A DNA stretch of 13,378 nt from an uncultured Clostridia bacterium (GCA_944390505.1 CALXQF010000024.1:1-13378); one strand, 5' to 3'; positions 1 to 8,463 are shown, counted from the stretch's first letter. The notes: generated by a model not told the origin, from the letters alone. Program-made: numbers and translations.

Positions 1-258
1 TCAAAACAAATAGAAAGTAGAAAACAATCAGAAGAAAGAATAAAACAGTTAAAAGAATTAGAAGAAAAAGAAGATTCTTCAGTAGATATTGATAAACTTG
101 TTAAAGATTTTGTAAATATGAAAGAAATAACTAGGACAATGCTTGTATCTTTAGTTGATAAGATAGAAATATCAGAAAATAAAGAAATAACTATATATTA
201 TAAATTCAATATTTTAAATATGGGAAAAGAAGATAATAAATTACAAAATGTTGGCTAA
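1..258 (+). CDS. C-terminal end of a large serine recombinase (partial, 5' end outside window)
   Basis: The reading frame is open from base 1 to a TAA at 256-258, giving 85 residues. It starts as a charged, coiled-coil-like helix rich in Lys, Glu and Gln, and ends with a segment containing LVDKIEISENKEITIYYKF. A Lys/Glu-rich coil followed by an L(V/I)xKIE-x(5-8)-I-x-I-x-(F/Y)-x-F strand close to the end is typical of the C-terminus of large serine recombinases of conjugative transposons and phages (TnpX/TndX type). Those enzymes cut and rejoin DNA at short attachment sites through an N-terminal Ser nucleophile, which lies outside this window. The gene ends only about 30 bp before the truncated surface-protein gene, as expected when the integrase lies at the edge of its element. 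The assignment rests on the tail only; the catalytic domain cannot be seen. Confidence 0.8.
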   Translation, partial: SKQIESRKQSEERIKQLKELEEKEDSSVDIDKLVKDFVNMKEITRTMLVSLVDKIEISENKEITIYYKFNILNMGKEDNKLQNVG

Positions 259-290
259 ATATTAAAAATAGTCATAACGGAATATTAGGA
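259..290. other. Probable right-hand junction (attachment site) of a serine-recombinase element
   Basis: Between the recombinase stop and base 290 there is no open frame continuing into the next gene: a TAA at 275-277 closes the frame of the downstream gene. From about 290 onward that frame suddenly reads as a canonical pilin-like hydrophobic helix (TIIILLILSGITISLL). The residue before it is Arg (AGG, 287-289), where relatives have Ile or Val. I infer that element DNA ends and host-gene DNA begins at roughly 287-290. The exact crossover cannot be fixed without the left end of the element or an empty site. Confidence 0.5.
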
Positions 291-2458
291 CAATTATAAT
301 ATTACTAATATTATCCGGTATTACTATTAGTTTGTTATTAGGAGATACAGGAATATTTGACAAAGCTAGAGACTCAGAAGATGAATATAAAATAGGAGCA
401 TTGAAAGATAGAATCTCAACAGTTATATTAGACTGGGAAACAGAAAAAAGAATACCAAATACAACGGGAGATGAAACAGTAGGAACACTAGAAGGTTTAT
501 GGGATAAATTTGTAGACGCAGATATCATAGATAACCCAGATGAAGATATTTACAACCGTGAAGGAACAGATATCTATGAAGTAACTACGAATGAAGGCTA
601 TGTGGTAGAAATTATGGTAAAAGAAGATGGAACGGTAGAAATAGGAGATATTGAAAAAGAAGAAAACTTACCACCAAGGATAGGAGAGATTACCTCAAGT
701 GGAACAACTAGTAGTATTCATGTAGAAGTGACAATAACAAGGTCAACAGGAGAAGTAGAGATGAGTTATTATTATAAAAAAGAAGGAGAACCAGATAAAA
801 GTTATATAACATTAAAAGAAGGAGTGACAGAGCAAACAGCAGATTTCACAGAACTAGAACAAAATGTAGTATACAATATCAAAGTAGTAGTAACAGATGA
901 CAATGGAAGTACAGAAAAAGTAATTAATGAAAGAACAGGAGAGTTAGCAGAAGGAACAATAAGCCAAGTAGGAGATTTAGAGTGGAATAACGGAACAGCA
1001 ACATTAAAGCTAGAAAGCACAGAAACTGCAGAAGAAATATATATAGTATATCAAATAGGTGGAATAGATGGGGAATGGCTACCATATCCATAAGAAGGAA
1101 TTAGTGGATTACATCATGGAGATATGGTATATGCAGCAATCAGTGATGGAACAAATGTAAGTAAAGAAAGTAGTTTTGAAATAGAAGATGGAATAGCACC
1201 AACGGTAACAGTAAGCCAAGGAGCAATAGCGACCAATAGCATAGCAATAAGTGTAAGTAGTAAAGATGACCAGTGGGGAATGCCAGAACCAATAACATAC
1301 AAGTGCTATATTAAGAAAAGTACAGAAACAGAGTATCCAACAGAAGCAAGTTATACAGAAACAGACACAAGTTATACCTTTGACAATTTAAGTCAAACAA
1401 CAAGTTATGACATTAAAGTAACAGTGACAGATAAAGCAGGAAATGAAGGAAGTAAGGAACTAAAAGGAATAACAACAGGAACAGTAGGAGAAGCAACAGG
1501 AGACTTAAAAGAAGGAAATATCATAGCAAGTGAGCCAACATGGAGTAATGGAACAGCAAGTATCACATCAAGTAAGGGATCAGATGTAGCAAGTAACTTA
1601 AGTATAGAGTGGCAAATAAATGGAATAGATGCAGGAGGTTGGACAACAGGAGAAAGTGTAACAGGATTAGTACATAATGATATCGTATATGCAAGATTGA
1701 CAGATGGAGTGAACTATGGAAAAGAAGCAAGTATTACAATAAAGAACACTGCACCAACTAATCTAAGTATGACATTTTCTAGCAAATCAACCAATTCTAT
1801 TACAGTAAATGCAAGTGCAAGTGATGTGAATGGAGACAGATTAACCTATTCATTATATACATCAACATCATTATCTAGTGGATATACATTAAAGACTTCT
1901 ACTAGTGCTACAGCAGGACAAAGAGTAACATTAACAGCAAGTAATTTGTCAATGTATACAACATATTATTATTATGTAACTGTATCGGATGGGATTAGTA
2001 GCCAAACGTCATCAAAACCAAGTATTAGAACATATTGTAGTGGAACAACTAATACATGTAATACACTTTTGTGCAATGAAGGTTATAATAAAGTATGTAC
2101 AACTTGTAATGGAAGTGGAAATGTTGATGTTACATGTACAAATTGTGAAGGAAGTGGACAAACTTGGCAATATTGTGGAGTTTGTGGAGGCTCAGGATGG
2201 ATGCAGAACAGTTGGGGATGGTCAGGATGTTCAGCTTGCTCAGCAAGTGGTAAAATTTATTATTCTTGTGGTGAATGTGATGGAAATGGGACAATATCGG
2301 ATGGATGTACAATTTGTAATGGAACAGGAAATTTAATAAATTATTGTTCTCATGGATATACAACTTCACATAGATATTGTACACATTATACAAATACTTC
2401 AGTAACTTCACATTATTATTGCGCACATAATCATAATGGAGTACAACATGATGATTAA
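278..2458 (+). pseudogene. Pilin-like N-terminus / FN3-repeat / DnaJ-like Cys-rich surface protein, beheaded and with an internal TAA
   Basis: A single frame runs from 278 to the TAA at 2456-2458, broken only by a TAA at 1091-1093. Its first residues form the second half of the pilin or pseudopilin helix common in clostridial surface proteins (TIIILLILSGITISLL, then GDTGIFDKA). The start codon and prepilin-peptidase site are missing. Next comes a globular pilin-like part, then at least three FN3-like domains (about 670-950, 1190-1480 and 1750-2030), each with the Y-x-(I/Y)-x-V-x-V-(T/S)-D signature near its end. Two repeated GIDG(x)W...GL-(H/V)H-(G/N)D-x-VYA...DG modules lie between them. The TAA falls inside the first such module and the frame resumes without a shift, so it is a nonsense mutation. 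A Cys-rich tail follows. The TTG at 332 or the ATG at 1124 could open the two halves, but neither has a convincing ribosome site. A secreted or surface role is inferred from architecture. Confidence 0.75.
2036..2458 (+). other. DnaJ-like CxxCxGxG zinc-finger cluster with His/Cys tail (domain of the preceding pseudogene)
   Basis: The last ~140 codons hold 18 cysteines. Six CxxC motifs follow one another, most in the DnaJ form CxxCxGxG: CTTCNGSG, CTNCEGSG, CGVCGGSG, CSACSASG, CGECDGNG and CTICNGTG. Authentic DnaJ has four such motifs and binds two Zn ions; here there are six and no J domain. After them comes a His-rich stretch with repeated SHxYCxH units (TSHRYCTH, TSHYYCAH) and an Asn/His/Asp end. 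Metal binding is likely from the ligand spacing, but is inferred. No LPxTG or other anchor is visible at the C-terminus. Confidence 0.7.
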
Positions 2459-2484
2459 TTAATATAAAAAAACATTTAAATATA

Positions 2485-2514
2485 TTGTAATTATGTACAC
2501 AAATATGATATAGT
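2485..2514 (+). promoter_or_regulatory. Candidate sigma-A promoter for the WG-repeat gene
   Basis: TTGTAA (2485-2490) and TATAGT (2509-2514) are separated by 18 bp, about 50 bp before the start codon. Both hexamers are imperfect and the region is AT-rich, so chance matches are possible. The position between two unrelated genes supports it. Confidence 0.4.
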
Positions 2515-2527
2515 ATAGCTATAAAAT

Positions 2528-2550
2528 AGGCTATATTATATTTTTAGCCT
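2528..2550 (+). promoter_or_regulatory. Small hairpin directly upstream of the ribosome site of the WG-repeat gene
   Basis: AGGCTA (2528-2533) and TAGCCT (2545-2550) are inverted around an 11-nt AT loop, with short A and T runs outside. The ribosome site GGAGG (2554-2558) follows within 4 nt. It could be the remnant terminator of the upstream gene or a leader hairpin affecting translation. The stem is only six base pairs, so the call is weak. Confidence 0.25.
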
Positions 2551-2564
2551 TTTGGAGGTAAAAC

Positions 2565-4088
2565 ATGAGTAGAGGAAGAAGATATAGTGGAGGAGAACCG
2601 AAGCTAAACATCAAAAAGGTATTAGCAGTCCTTATTGTATTAGCGGTCATCATTATGGTGATTTTTGGAATTATCAAATTAACACAAGGATCTGCAAGAA
2701 CACAAGAAAGAACAGTAGCAAATGGCTATTTTTCAGTATATACAAATGGTAAATGGGGAGTAATTAACTCAAGAGGAGAAACCGTTATAGAACCACAATA
2801 TGATGAAGCAATCATTGTACCAGACCAAACCAAGGCAGTTTTTGTTTGTACTTATGATGTAGATTACACAAACAATACTTACAAATCTAGAGTGATTAAT
2901 GATAAGAATGAAGAAATTATTACAGGTTATGATACTATACAAGTGCTAGAAAATTACGACAGCAGTAACAATCTATGGTATGAAAATGACGTTTTATTAG
3001 TATCACAGCAAGGAAAATATGGATTAGTAGACTTTACTGGAAGAGTGTTACTCACATGTGAATATGACTCAATAGAAACTTTAAAAGGAGTAACAAATAG
3101 TCTCGTAACAGAAAAAGAGGGAAAGCTAGGACTAGTAGATAATATTGGTTCTGTTATATTAGAAAATATTTACAAAGAAATTGAGCCGATTTCTGATAAA
3201 TATGAAAATGGCTATATTGTAACAAATGAAGATAACCAAAAAGGAGTTATCAAAAATGACAAAATAGTATTAGTACAAGTACAATATGATGATATTAAAC
3301 CAATGAATGGTGATGGAAGATATGTTGTACAAGAAGATGACGAATGGAAAATTATTGATAGTGAAGGAAATGAATATTTAGCTGGTGCTTTTGATGATGT
3401 TGTTTCTATTAATGGGAATAATGTCATTGTAGAAATCGACAACCAATATGGAATTATGACGTTAAGTGGAGAAACTAGAATACAAGCAAAATACCAAAAT
3501 ATGAGTTATGCTTTTTCTGACAATTATATTTTTAGAGAAAATAATAAATATGGTGTGATTAATTTAGCAGGTGAAGAAGTTTTAGAACCTACTTATGACA
3601 GTTTAATTTATCGTTCAGATGATGGCTTTTTAGAAGGAAGTAAATCAGATACCGTTGACACTGATTTTATAGGTAATGACTTTACAGTAAAAGTATCTGG
3701 AATTTTATCTGAAATTAATACACCAGATGGTTACATGAAAATTAGAACAAATGGTGAATACAAGTATTATAATTTCAGATTTGAAGAAAAAACAAATAGA
3801 GAATTACTAACTGGTAATACATTATTTTTAGACCAAAAAGATGGAAAATATGGTTATGTGAATAAAGATGGAGTTGTAGTAGTAGATTATATTTATGATG
3901 ATGCAAAAGAACAAAACGCATTTGGATATGCAAGTGTAAAAAAAGATGGATTATGGGGTTGCATCAATTCACAAGGTGAAGAAGTAGTTACACCAACCTA
4001 TACACTAGAAAATAATTCATTGATTGAATTTATTAATCAATGGTATAGAGGTGAGGATTTAAACTTAAATTATTATACAAATGAATGA
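2565..4088 (+). CDS. Membrane-anchored WG-repeat protein
   Basis: The 507-residue protein starts at an ATG six bases after GGAGG. A basic N-terminus precedes one membrane helix at about residues 18-40, so most of the chain probably lies outside the membrane as a type II protein. The rest is a run of about nine to ten WG-type repeats of ~50 residues. Each has the form (D/N)GK(W/Y)GxI(N/D)xxGexvixpxYDxI: NGKWGVINSRGETVIEPQYD, QGKYGLVDFTGRVLLTCEYD, NNKYGVINLAGEEVLEPTYD, DGKYGYVNKDGVVVVDYIYD and DGLWGCINSQGEEVVTPTY are the clearest. Some middle copies have lost the WG or YG pair. WG repeats form beta-rich solenoid or propeller-like folds with poorly known, probably binding, roles. The stop is TGA followed in frame by TAA. 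The next gene starts 21 bp downstream, suggesting co-transcription. Family call is firm; function unknown. Confidence 0.85.
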   Translation: MSRGRRYSGGEPKLNIKKVLAVLIVLAVIIMVIFGIIKLTQGSARTQERTVANGYFSVYTNGKWGVINSRGETVIEPQYDEAIIVPDQTKAVFVCTYDVDYTNNTYKSRVINDKNEEIITGYDTIQVLENYDSSNNLWYENDVLLVSQQGKYGLVDFTGRVLLTCEYDSIETLKGVTNSLVTEKEGKLGLVDNIGSVILENIYKEIEPISDKYENGYIVTNEDNQKGVIKNDKIVLVQVQYDDIKPMNGDGRYVVQEDDEWKIIDSEGNEYLAGAFDDVVSINGNNVIVEIDNQYGIMTLSGETRIQAKYQNMSYAFSDNYIFRENNKYGVINLAGEEVLEPTYDSLIYRSDDGFLEGSKSDTVDTDFIGNDFTVKVSGILSEINTPDGYMKIRTNGEYKYYNFRFEEKTNRELLTGNTLFLDQKDGKYGYVNKDGVVVVDYIYDDAKEQNAFGYASVKKDGLWGCINSQGEEVVTPTYTLENNSLIEFINQWYRGEDLNLNYYTNE

Positions 4089-4109
4089 TAAAAGAAAGAA
4101 GGAATCATA

Positions 4110-5342
4110 ATGGAACTAAAGACGAAATATCAATATACTTATTTTATTTATACTTATATAGTTGAAGAAAATAAATATGCAGATTATTTGTATAGTTTAT
4201 TAAAGAAAAAACAATGTAAATTAAAATTATGGAATAGAAAAAAAGATACTGCAATTGATTCTTACTTTTTACCAGAAATAAAAGAGGAGATGTTTTGGTC
4301 GTTAGACTTAAACCAGCAAGCATTAAAAGACTATGAATCAATGGATCATAAGATGAAAGCAAATCTATTAAGTAAAAAGCCTTGTTGCTTTTTTGAATAT
4401 CATCTAAAAGAAGATGTACCAGGAAAAATAGGGGAAAAAAATGGAATTTTCTTTGATATCACAAAAGTGGAAATTATTTGCTTTTCAACAGGACTTTGCT
4501 TTTTATTAATGAAAACAGCTCTTACAGAAAATTCACCATTTACAGATGTTTTGAATTTTAATTATAAATTTAGAGATATTCAATCAGCGGTTGCACCTTC
4601 TAAAGAATATGAAAGTATTAAAATTCAGACAAATAAACTAAATAATATGCAAAGCTTTGCCGAATTTATTAAACAAATAGCAGGTACTAATCAAATAGCA
4701 AAGAAAATGAATTTAGATACTAATAAGTTAATTACTTATGCTTATGTATGTTTAGACCAATCTGATTGGAACGAAAATACCAACATTAAAATGATTGAAA
4801 AAGAGTTTGAAAAGTACAGAAATATCAAACCAGCTTCAGAGCAGGTGAATGATATTACTTATCTAAGTGATAATGTCTATAAAGAAAAGTATGCATATTA
4901 TGCTTTTTCTAATAATAGTACTATGTTACTTACTTCAGATATTAATGTCAATCATTATACTAAACTACCATTTCAATACGAAAATGAGTATTTATACCAT
5001 TATATTTATTTATTGCATAAAAAGAATTATTTAAAAAAGCTAACCTATGATTTTAGACAAACAAAAAAATTTGAAAGTGTTAAAAGAAGGTTTTTAAATT
5101 TTGCAAAAAAAGATTGGATTTATGAAGTAACAAGTGATGATCTCGGTGTGATTTTAGAACAATATTATCGAAAAGAGCAAAATTTAGATGACACATTTAT
5201 GAAGTTAAAAAATGAATATGACTTACTTTATAAAGAATATGAAATAGGAAAGTCAAACAAACATAACACCTGGATTATTGCTATTATTGGTATTATGCTT
5301 ATTTTTAATATTATTAATTTATTTATGATTTTTGGAAAATAA
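4110..5342 (+). CDS. Unrecognised protein with a C-terminal membrane anchor, paired with the WG-repeat gene
   Basis: This is a 410-residue protein I do not recognise. The start ATG has a GAAGGA ribosome site about eight bases upstream and lies 21 bp after the WG-repeat gene, so the two probably share a transcript. The body is soluble-looking, rich in Lys, Tyr, Asn and Asp. It has a charged coiled-coil-like stretch near the end (LKNEYDLLYKEYEIGK) followed by one hydrophobic helix (about residues 385-407, from WIIAIIGIMLIFN) and a very short tail. That topology is of a tail-anchored protein facing the cytoplasm; the layout faintly recalls coil-plus-membrane ends but no metal-transport motif is present. 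No signal peptide, catalytic motif or repeats are seen. It may act with the WG protein at the membrane, but this rests only on gene order. Confidence 0.75.
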   Translation: MELKTKYQYTYFIYTYIVEENKYADYLYSLLKKKQCKLKLWNRKKDTAIDSYFLPEIKEEMFWSLDLNQQALKDYESMDHKMKANLLSKKPCCFFEYHLKEDVPGKIGEKNGIFFDITKVEIICFSTGLCFLLMKTALTENSPFTDVLNFNYKFRDIQSAVAPSKEYESIKIQTNKLNNMQSFAEFIKQIAGTNQIAKKMNLDTNKLITYAYVCLDQSDWNENTNIKMIEKEFEKYRNIKPASEQVNDITYLSDNVYKEKYAYYAFSNNSTMLLTSDINVNHYTKLPFQYENEYLYHYIYLLHKKNYLKKLTYDFRQTKKFESVKRRFLNFAKKDWIYEVTSDDLGVILEQYYRKEQNLDDTFMKLKNEYDLLYKEYEIGKSNKHNTWIIAIIGIMLIFNIINLFMIFGK

Positions 5343-5372
5343 AGTATATCTATTTAAATTATGTGGTAAGAT

Positions 5373-5437
5373 GTTACAATTCATAGATATTTATATTTAA
5401 TATGGATTACGTAAAATAATTACAAGTCGTGATTTTA
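5373..5437 (+). repeat. Internally deleted relic of the 210-230 bp palindromic element
   Basis: The first 34 bases (from GTTACAATTCATAG) match the left end of the copy at 8533 with three substitutions. The last ~20 bases (from AATTAC at 5418 through GTGATTTTAA) loosely match its right end. The hairpin core is absent. It sits alone in the 139-bp gap before acpS, an equivalent intergenic position to the full copies. The left half is convincing; the right half is weaker. Confidence 0.55.
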
Positions 5438-5481
5438 ATGTATTAATAAAATAATATAAAAAAATGAAGGAATAATAACAA

Positions 5482-5856
5482 ATGAAAATACAAACGGGAA
5501 TTGATATGATAGAAGTAGATAGAATACAAGAAGCAATTGAAAGACAAGGAAAAAGATTTTTAAAAAAAGTATATACAGATTATGAAATTGCTTATTGCAA
5601 TAATACAGGGAAAATGAAATATCAACATTTTGCAGCTAGGTTTGCTGCAAAAGAAGCGGTTTTTAAAGCTATTTCTACCGAGAATTTGCCAGTAAAAGAA
5701 GACTTTTGGACCAAAATAGAAATCTATAATAGACCAGATGGAAAACCAATGGTGAATTTAGAACAATTGGGACTTAAAAATATTATGGATATGGATTTAA
5801 GTATTTCACATTTAAAAGATTATGCAATAGCTAGTTTTACAGTATTATTCAATTAG
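5482..5856 (+). CDS. acpS: Holo-[acyl-carrier-protein] synthase
   Basis: AcpS transfers 4'-phosphopantetheine from coenzyme A to the conserved serine of apo-ACP, switching on fatty-acid synthesis in the cytosol. At 124 residues it has the usual trimeric AcpS length. The signature GIDMIEVDRI (residues 6-15) contains the metal-binding Asp8. The second motif RFAAKEAVFKA (53-63) contains Glu58, the other magnesium ligand. The C-terminal SISHLKDYAIA (about 107-117) is the typical LSISH strand. GAAGGAA lies about ten bases before the ATG. It stops 11 bp before tatD, so the two form an operon. A relic of a repeat element lies in its upstream gap, and no promoter is obvious there. Confidence 0.95.
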   Translation: MKIQTGIDMIEVDRIQEAIERQGKRFLKKVYTDYEIAYCNNTGKMKYQHFAARFAAKEAVFKAISTENLPVKEDFWTKIEIYNRPDGKPMVNLEQLGLKNIMDMDLSISHLKDYAIASFTVLFN

Positions 5857-5867
5857 TAGGAGAAAAA

Positions 5868-6686
5868 ATGAAATTATTTGATTCACATGCTCATTATAAT
5901 GATGAAAAATTTAATCAAGATAGAGAAGAGATTTTAAATCAAGTTTATGAAGAAGGAATTGCCAGATTAGTTTGTGCAGGATACAATTTAGAATCTTCTA
6001 AAAAAGCAATAGAAATAGCACAATCTCATGATTTTGTTTATGCAACTGTTGGGATTTCACCAAATGATATTCCAAATTTTGAAAATGAACAAATAGATAT
6101 TAAAGACTTCTTTTTTCAAGATGTTTTTTTAGAACAATTAGAGCAAATAAAGGAACTAGCTAAAAAAGAAAAGGTGGTTGCTATTGGTGAAATTGGGCTT
6201 GATTATTACTGGAACAAAGAAAATAAAGAAGAGCAAAAATTTAGTTTTATGAAGCAAATAGAAGTGGCTAACCAGTTACAGCTACCAATTGTGATTCACA
6301 CAAGAGAAGCAGTTTATGATACCTTAGAAATCTTAAAACATGAGATATGTCCAGTGAAAAAAGGTGTATTCCATTGTTGTCCACTCAATTTAGATTTAAT
6401 TAAAGAGGGACTAAAATTAGATTTTTATATTTCTTTTGCAGGAGCAATTACATTTAAAAATGCAAAAAATGCACAAGAGGCCATCAAACTTGTACCAATG
6501 GAAAGAATTTTAATAGAAACAGATAGTCCTTATTTAGCACCAGAACCAAAGCGTGGCACAAGAAATGACTCCAGAAATGTCAAATATATGGCTCAAAAAA
6601 TTGCTGATGTAAAAGGAATTTCTTTAGAACAAGTTGTAGAAACTACATATCAAAATGCATGTAAAATTTTTGAAATAAAATATTAA
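5868..6686 (+). CDS. tatD: TatD-family metal-dependent DNase
   Basis: This 272-residue protein has the length and metal ligands of the TatD amidohydrolase-type TIM barrel, whose members act as Mg/Mn-dependent 3'-5' exonucleases. Visible ligands are the DSHAH motif (His7, His9), GEIGLDYY with Glu108, IHTREA with His144, His169 in FHCC, and Asp219 in ETDSPYLAP. The usual HCFSG motif is altered to HCCPLN, which keeps the His. The end (RGTRNDSRNV) matches the usual RGKRNEPxxV stretch. AGGAG lies seven bases before the ATG, immediately after acpS. It has no Tat-secretion link despite its name. A strong hairpin 60 bp downstream ends the operon. Confidence 0.95.
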   Translation: MKLFDSHAHYNDEKFNQDREEILNQVYEEGIARLVCAGYNLESSKKAIEIAQSHDFVYATVGISPNDIPNFENEQIDIKDFFFQDVFLEQLEQIKELAKKEKVVAIGEIGLDYYWNKENKEEQKFSFMKQIEVANQLQLPIVIHTREAVYDTLEILKHEICPVKKGVFHCCPLNLDLIKEGLKLDFYISFAGAITFKNAKNAQEAIKLVPMERILIETDSPYLAPEPKRGTRNDSRNVKYMAQKIADVKGISLEQVVETTYQNACKIFEIKY

Positions 6687-6746
6687 AAATAAATGCGTGT
6701 CTTTGAACAAAGCAGGAGTGAATAATTTCTTTTAGACATGTTTATA

Positions 6747-6786
6747 ATTGCCAGTTAATTAGATTTATTTCTAATTAACTGGCAAT
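6747..6786. terminator. Bidirectional terminator hairpin between tatD and htpX
   Basis: A perfect 17-bp stem (ATTGCCAGTTAATTAGA and its complement) closes a 6-nt loop TTTATT. It lies between two converging genes and is followed on the plus strand by ACTTTT. T-runs are short on both sides, but the stem is the longest simple palindrome outside the repeat elements. Confidence 0.75.
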
Positions 6787-6846
6787 ACTTTTCATGATAT
6801 GATGAATATCAAATGTATTAAGTAAAATAAAATCAATGTTGCAACT

Positions 6847-7743
6847 TTATTTTAAATTTCTTAAAGCAGTAATTCTATCTTCTGTAGAAGGATGGGTAGA
6901 CCAAATATTACTCATCTTTTTTTTACGTTTTTCTTTTTTAAAAGGACTAATAAAATACATATGTGCAGTAGATTTATTGGCTGTCTTGAGTTCATTGGGA
7001 TCTTCTTCTAATTTTTGCAATGCAGAAATTAATCCATCTGGATTTCTTGTAAATTCTACTGACGTGGCATCTGCTAAATATTCTCTTTTTCTAGAAATGG
7101 CTAGTTTCATTAATTCACCGAAAATAGGGGCTAAAATAACAGCAATTAATCCAATAAGCATCAGAATGACATTTCCTTTGCTGTCATTGTCATTATCTCT
7201 AAAGCTTCCCCAGAAAAAGATTCTAGAAACTAAGTCAGAAAGCATAACAACTAATCCTACCATGACACTTACAATCGCTGACAAACGAATATCATAATTT
7301 TTGATGTGAGAAAGTTCATGTGCAACAACACCTTCTAATTCATAGTAATCCAATTTTTCAAGTAATCCACTTGTTACACAAATAATGGCATTTTGGGGAT
7401 TTCTTCCTGTAGCAAAAGCATTTGGTTGTGGATCGTCAATTACATATAGCCTAGGGCGATATTCTAATCCAGAAGATACCATTAAACCATCTAAAATATG
7501 AACTAATTGTTGATTTTCTTCAGTAGTAGCAGGTCTTGCTTTATTAATGGATAAAATGATTTTATCACTATAATAATATGAACTCCATGCAGAAAGTATA
7601 GATACAGTTAATGCAATAACAACAGAAAAAGGACCTAAATCGAATGCCATGCAAACATAATAAACAATTAAGGTAATGACTAAAACAAAAATACAAACAA
7701 TAAAACCAGTTTTTATTTTATTTTTTTGAATATCCTCATACAT
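6847..7743 (-). CDS. htpX: HtpX-type membrane zinc metalloprotease (M48 family)
   Basis: HtpX is an inner-membrane endoprotease that removes damaged membrane proteins, usually alongside FtsH. With the start at 7743 the protein has 298 residues and begins MYEDIQKNKIKTGF, matching the usual M(Y/F)EQIxxNKxK(T/S) family start. The open frame extends 26 codons further upstream, but that extension lacks a ribosome site and is not family-like. AAGGA lies about 13 bases before the chosen start. Two N-terminal membrane helices (about 12-34 and 38-55) come first. The zinc site HELSH is at 142-146 and the third ligand Glu221 is in REYLAD. Two further hydrophobic segments lie between them (about 157-179 and 192-215). 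The C-terminal STHPSTEDRIxAL motif is present. It lies downstream of lemA on the same strand, the conserved lemA-htpX pairing. The 132 bp between the two genes shows no clear structure. Confidence 0.93.
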   Translation of the reverse strand: MYEDIQKNKIKTGFIVCIFVLVITLIVYYVCMAFDLGPFSVVIALTVSILSAWSSYYYSDKIILSINKARPATTEENQQLVHILDGLMVSSGLEYRPRLYVIDDPQPNAFATGRNPQNAIICVTSGLLEKLDYYELEGVVAHELSHIKNYDIRLSAIVSVMVGLVVMLSDLVSRIFFWGSFRDNDNDSKGNVILMLIGLIAVILAPIFGELMKLAISRKREYLADATSVEFTRNPDGLISALQKLEEDPNELKTANKSTAHMYFISPFKKEKRKKKMSNIWSTHPSTEDRITALRNLK

Positions 7744-7875
7744 TTCATAATTCATTCCTTTCTTAAATAAAAAAAATAGTATGAATTTACTTTCAGAAAG
7801 ATTTGCCAAAAATATTTTCATTATTTTGTTAAATGAATAAGAAACAAATCATAAAAAATAAACCCATACTAATGA

Positions 7876-8433
7876 TTATTTGCTAAAATCAACTTTTACA
7901 TTCTTTTTTGCTTCTTCACTTTCAGCCTCGAATAAGCTTTCAGCTACAAAATGAAATAGAGAAGCGATAAAGTTTGAAGGGAACAACTCTAATTTTGTGT
8001 TATATCTAGTAACTGTATCATTATAGAATTGTCTAGAATACGAGATTTTATTTTCTGTATTTCTTAATTCTTCTTGTAATTGTAAAAAGTTTTGGTTAGC
8101 TTTTAAGTCTGGATAATTTTCAGCTACAGCCATAATGGTTTTTAAAGTTTCAGATAATTGATTATCTAAATTAGCTTTTTCATCTACTGTTTGTGCTTTA
8201 GACCAAGCTGAACGAAGATCAGCTACTTTTGTTAATGTTTCTTGTTCATGTTCCATATAGCCTTTTACAGTTTCTACTAAATTAGGAATTAAATCAAATC
8301 TTCTTTGCAATTGAACATTAATTTGGCTCCAAGCATTTTTTACACGTTGTCTTAGGGTAACAAGATTATTGTATATAACAATAACAGCAATGACTAGAAC
8401 AACGACAATGGCTAATAAAATCCAACCTATCAT
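7876..8433 (-). CDS. lemA: LemA family protein
   Basis: LemA proteins are widespread, with one N-terminal membrane helix and a long helical-bundle domain. Their biochemical role is unclear, though they are often encoded next to htpX. The 185-residue form starts at the ATG at 8433, with AAAGGAG nine bases upstream. A GTG two codons earlier is too close to that site. The membrane helix is at about residues 2-22 (WILLAIVVVLVIAVIVIY). It is followed by the family hallmark NNLVTLRQRVKNAWSQINVQ, then RRFDLIPNLVETVKGYMEHE. The C-terminal part has ARxFYND-like SRQFYNDTVTRYN and the FPSNFIA segment, all typical. It is the first gene of the lemA-htpX operon and has a good promoter just upstream. Confidence 0.95.
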   Translation of the reverse strand: MIGWILLAIVVVLVIAVIVIYNNLVTLRQRVKNAWSQINVQLQRRFDLIPNLVETVKGYMEHEQETLTKVADLRSAWSKAQTVDEKANLDNQLSETLKTIMAVAENYPDLKANQNFLQLQEELRNTENKISYSRQFYNDTVTRYNTKLELFPSNFIASLFHFVAESLFEAESEEAKKNVKVDFSK

Positions 8434-8463
8434 ATTCACTCACTCCTTTTTATAATATTATTT

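Noticed and set aside
6836..7297. 153-codon plus-strand open frame opposite htpX
   Set aside because: It is the antisense shadow of a clear HtpX gene and has no family features or ribosome site.
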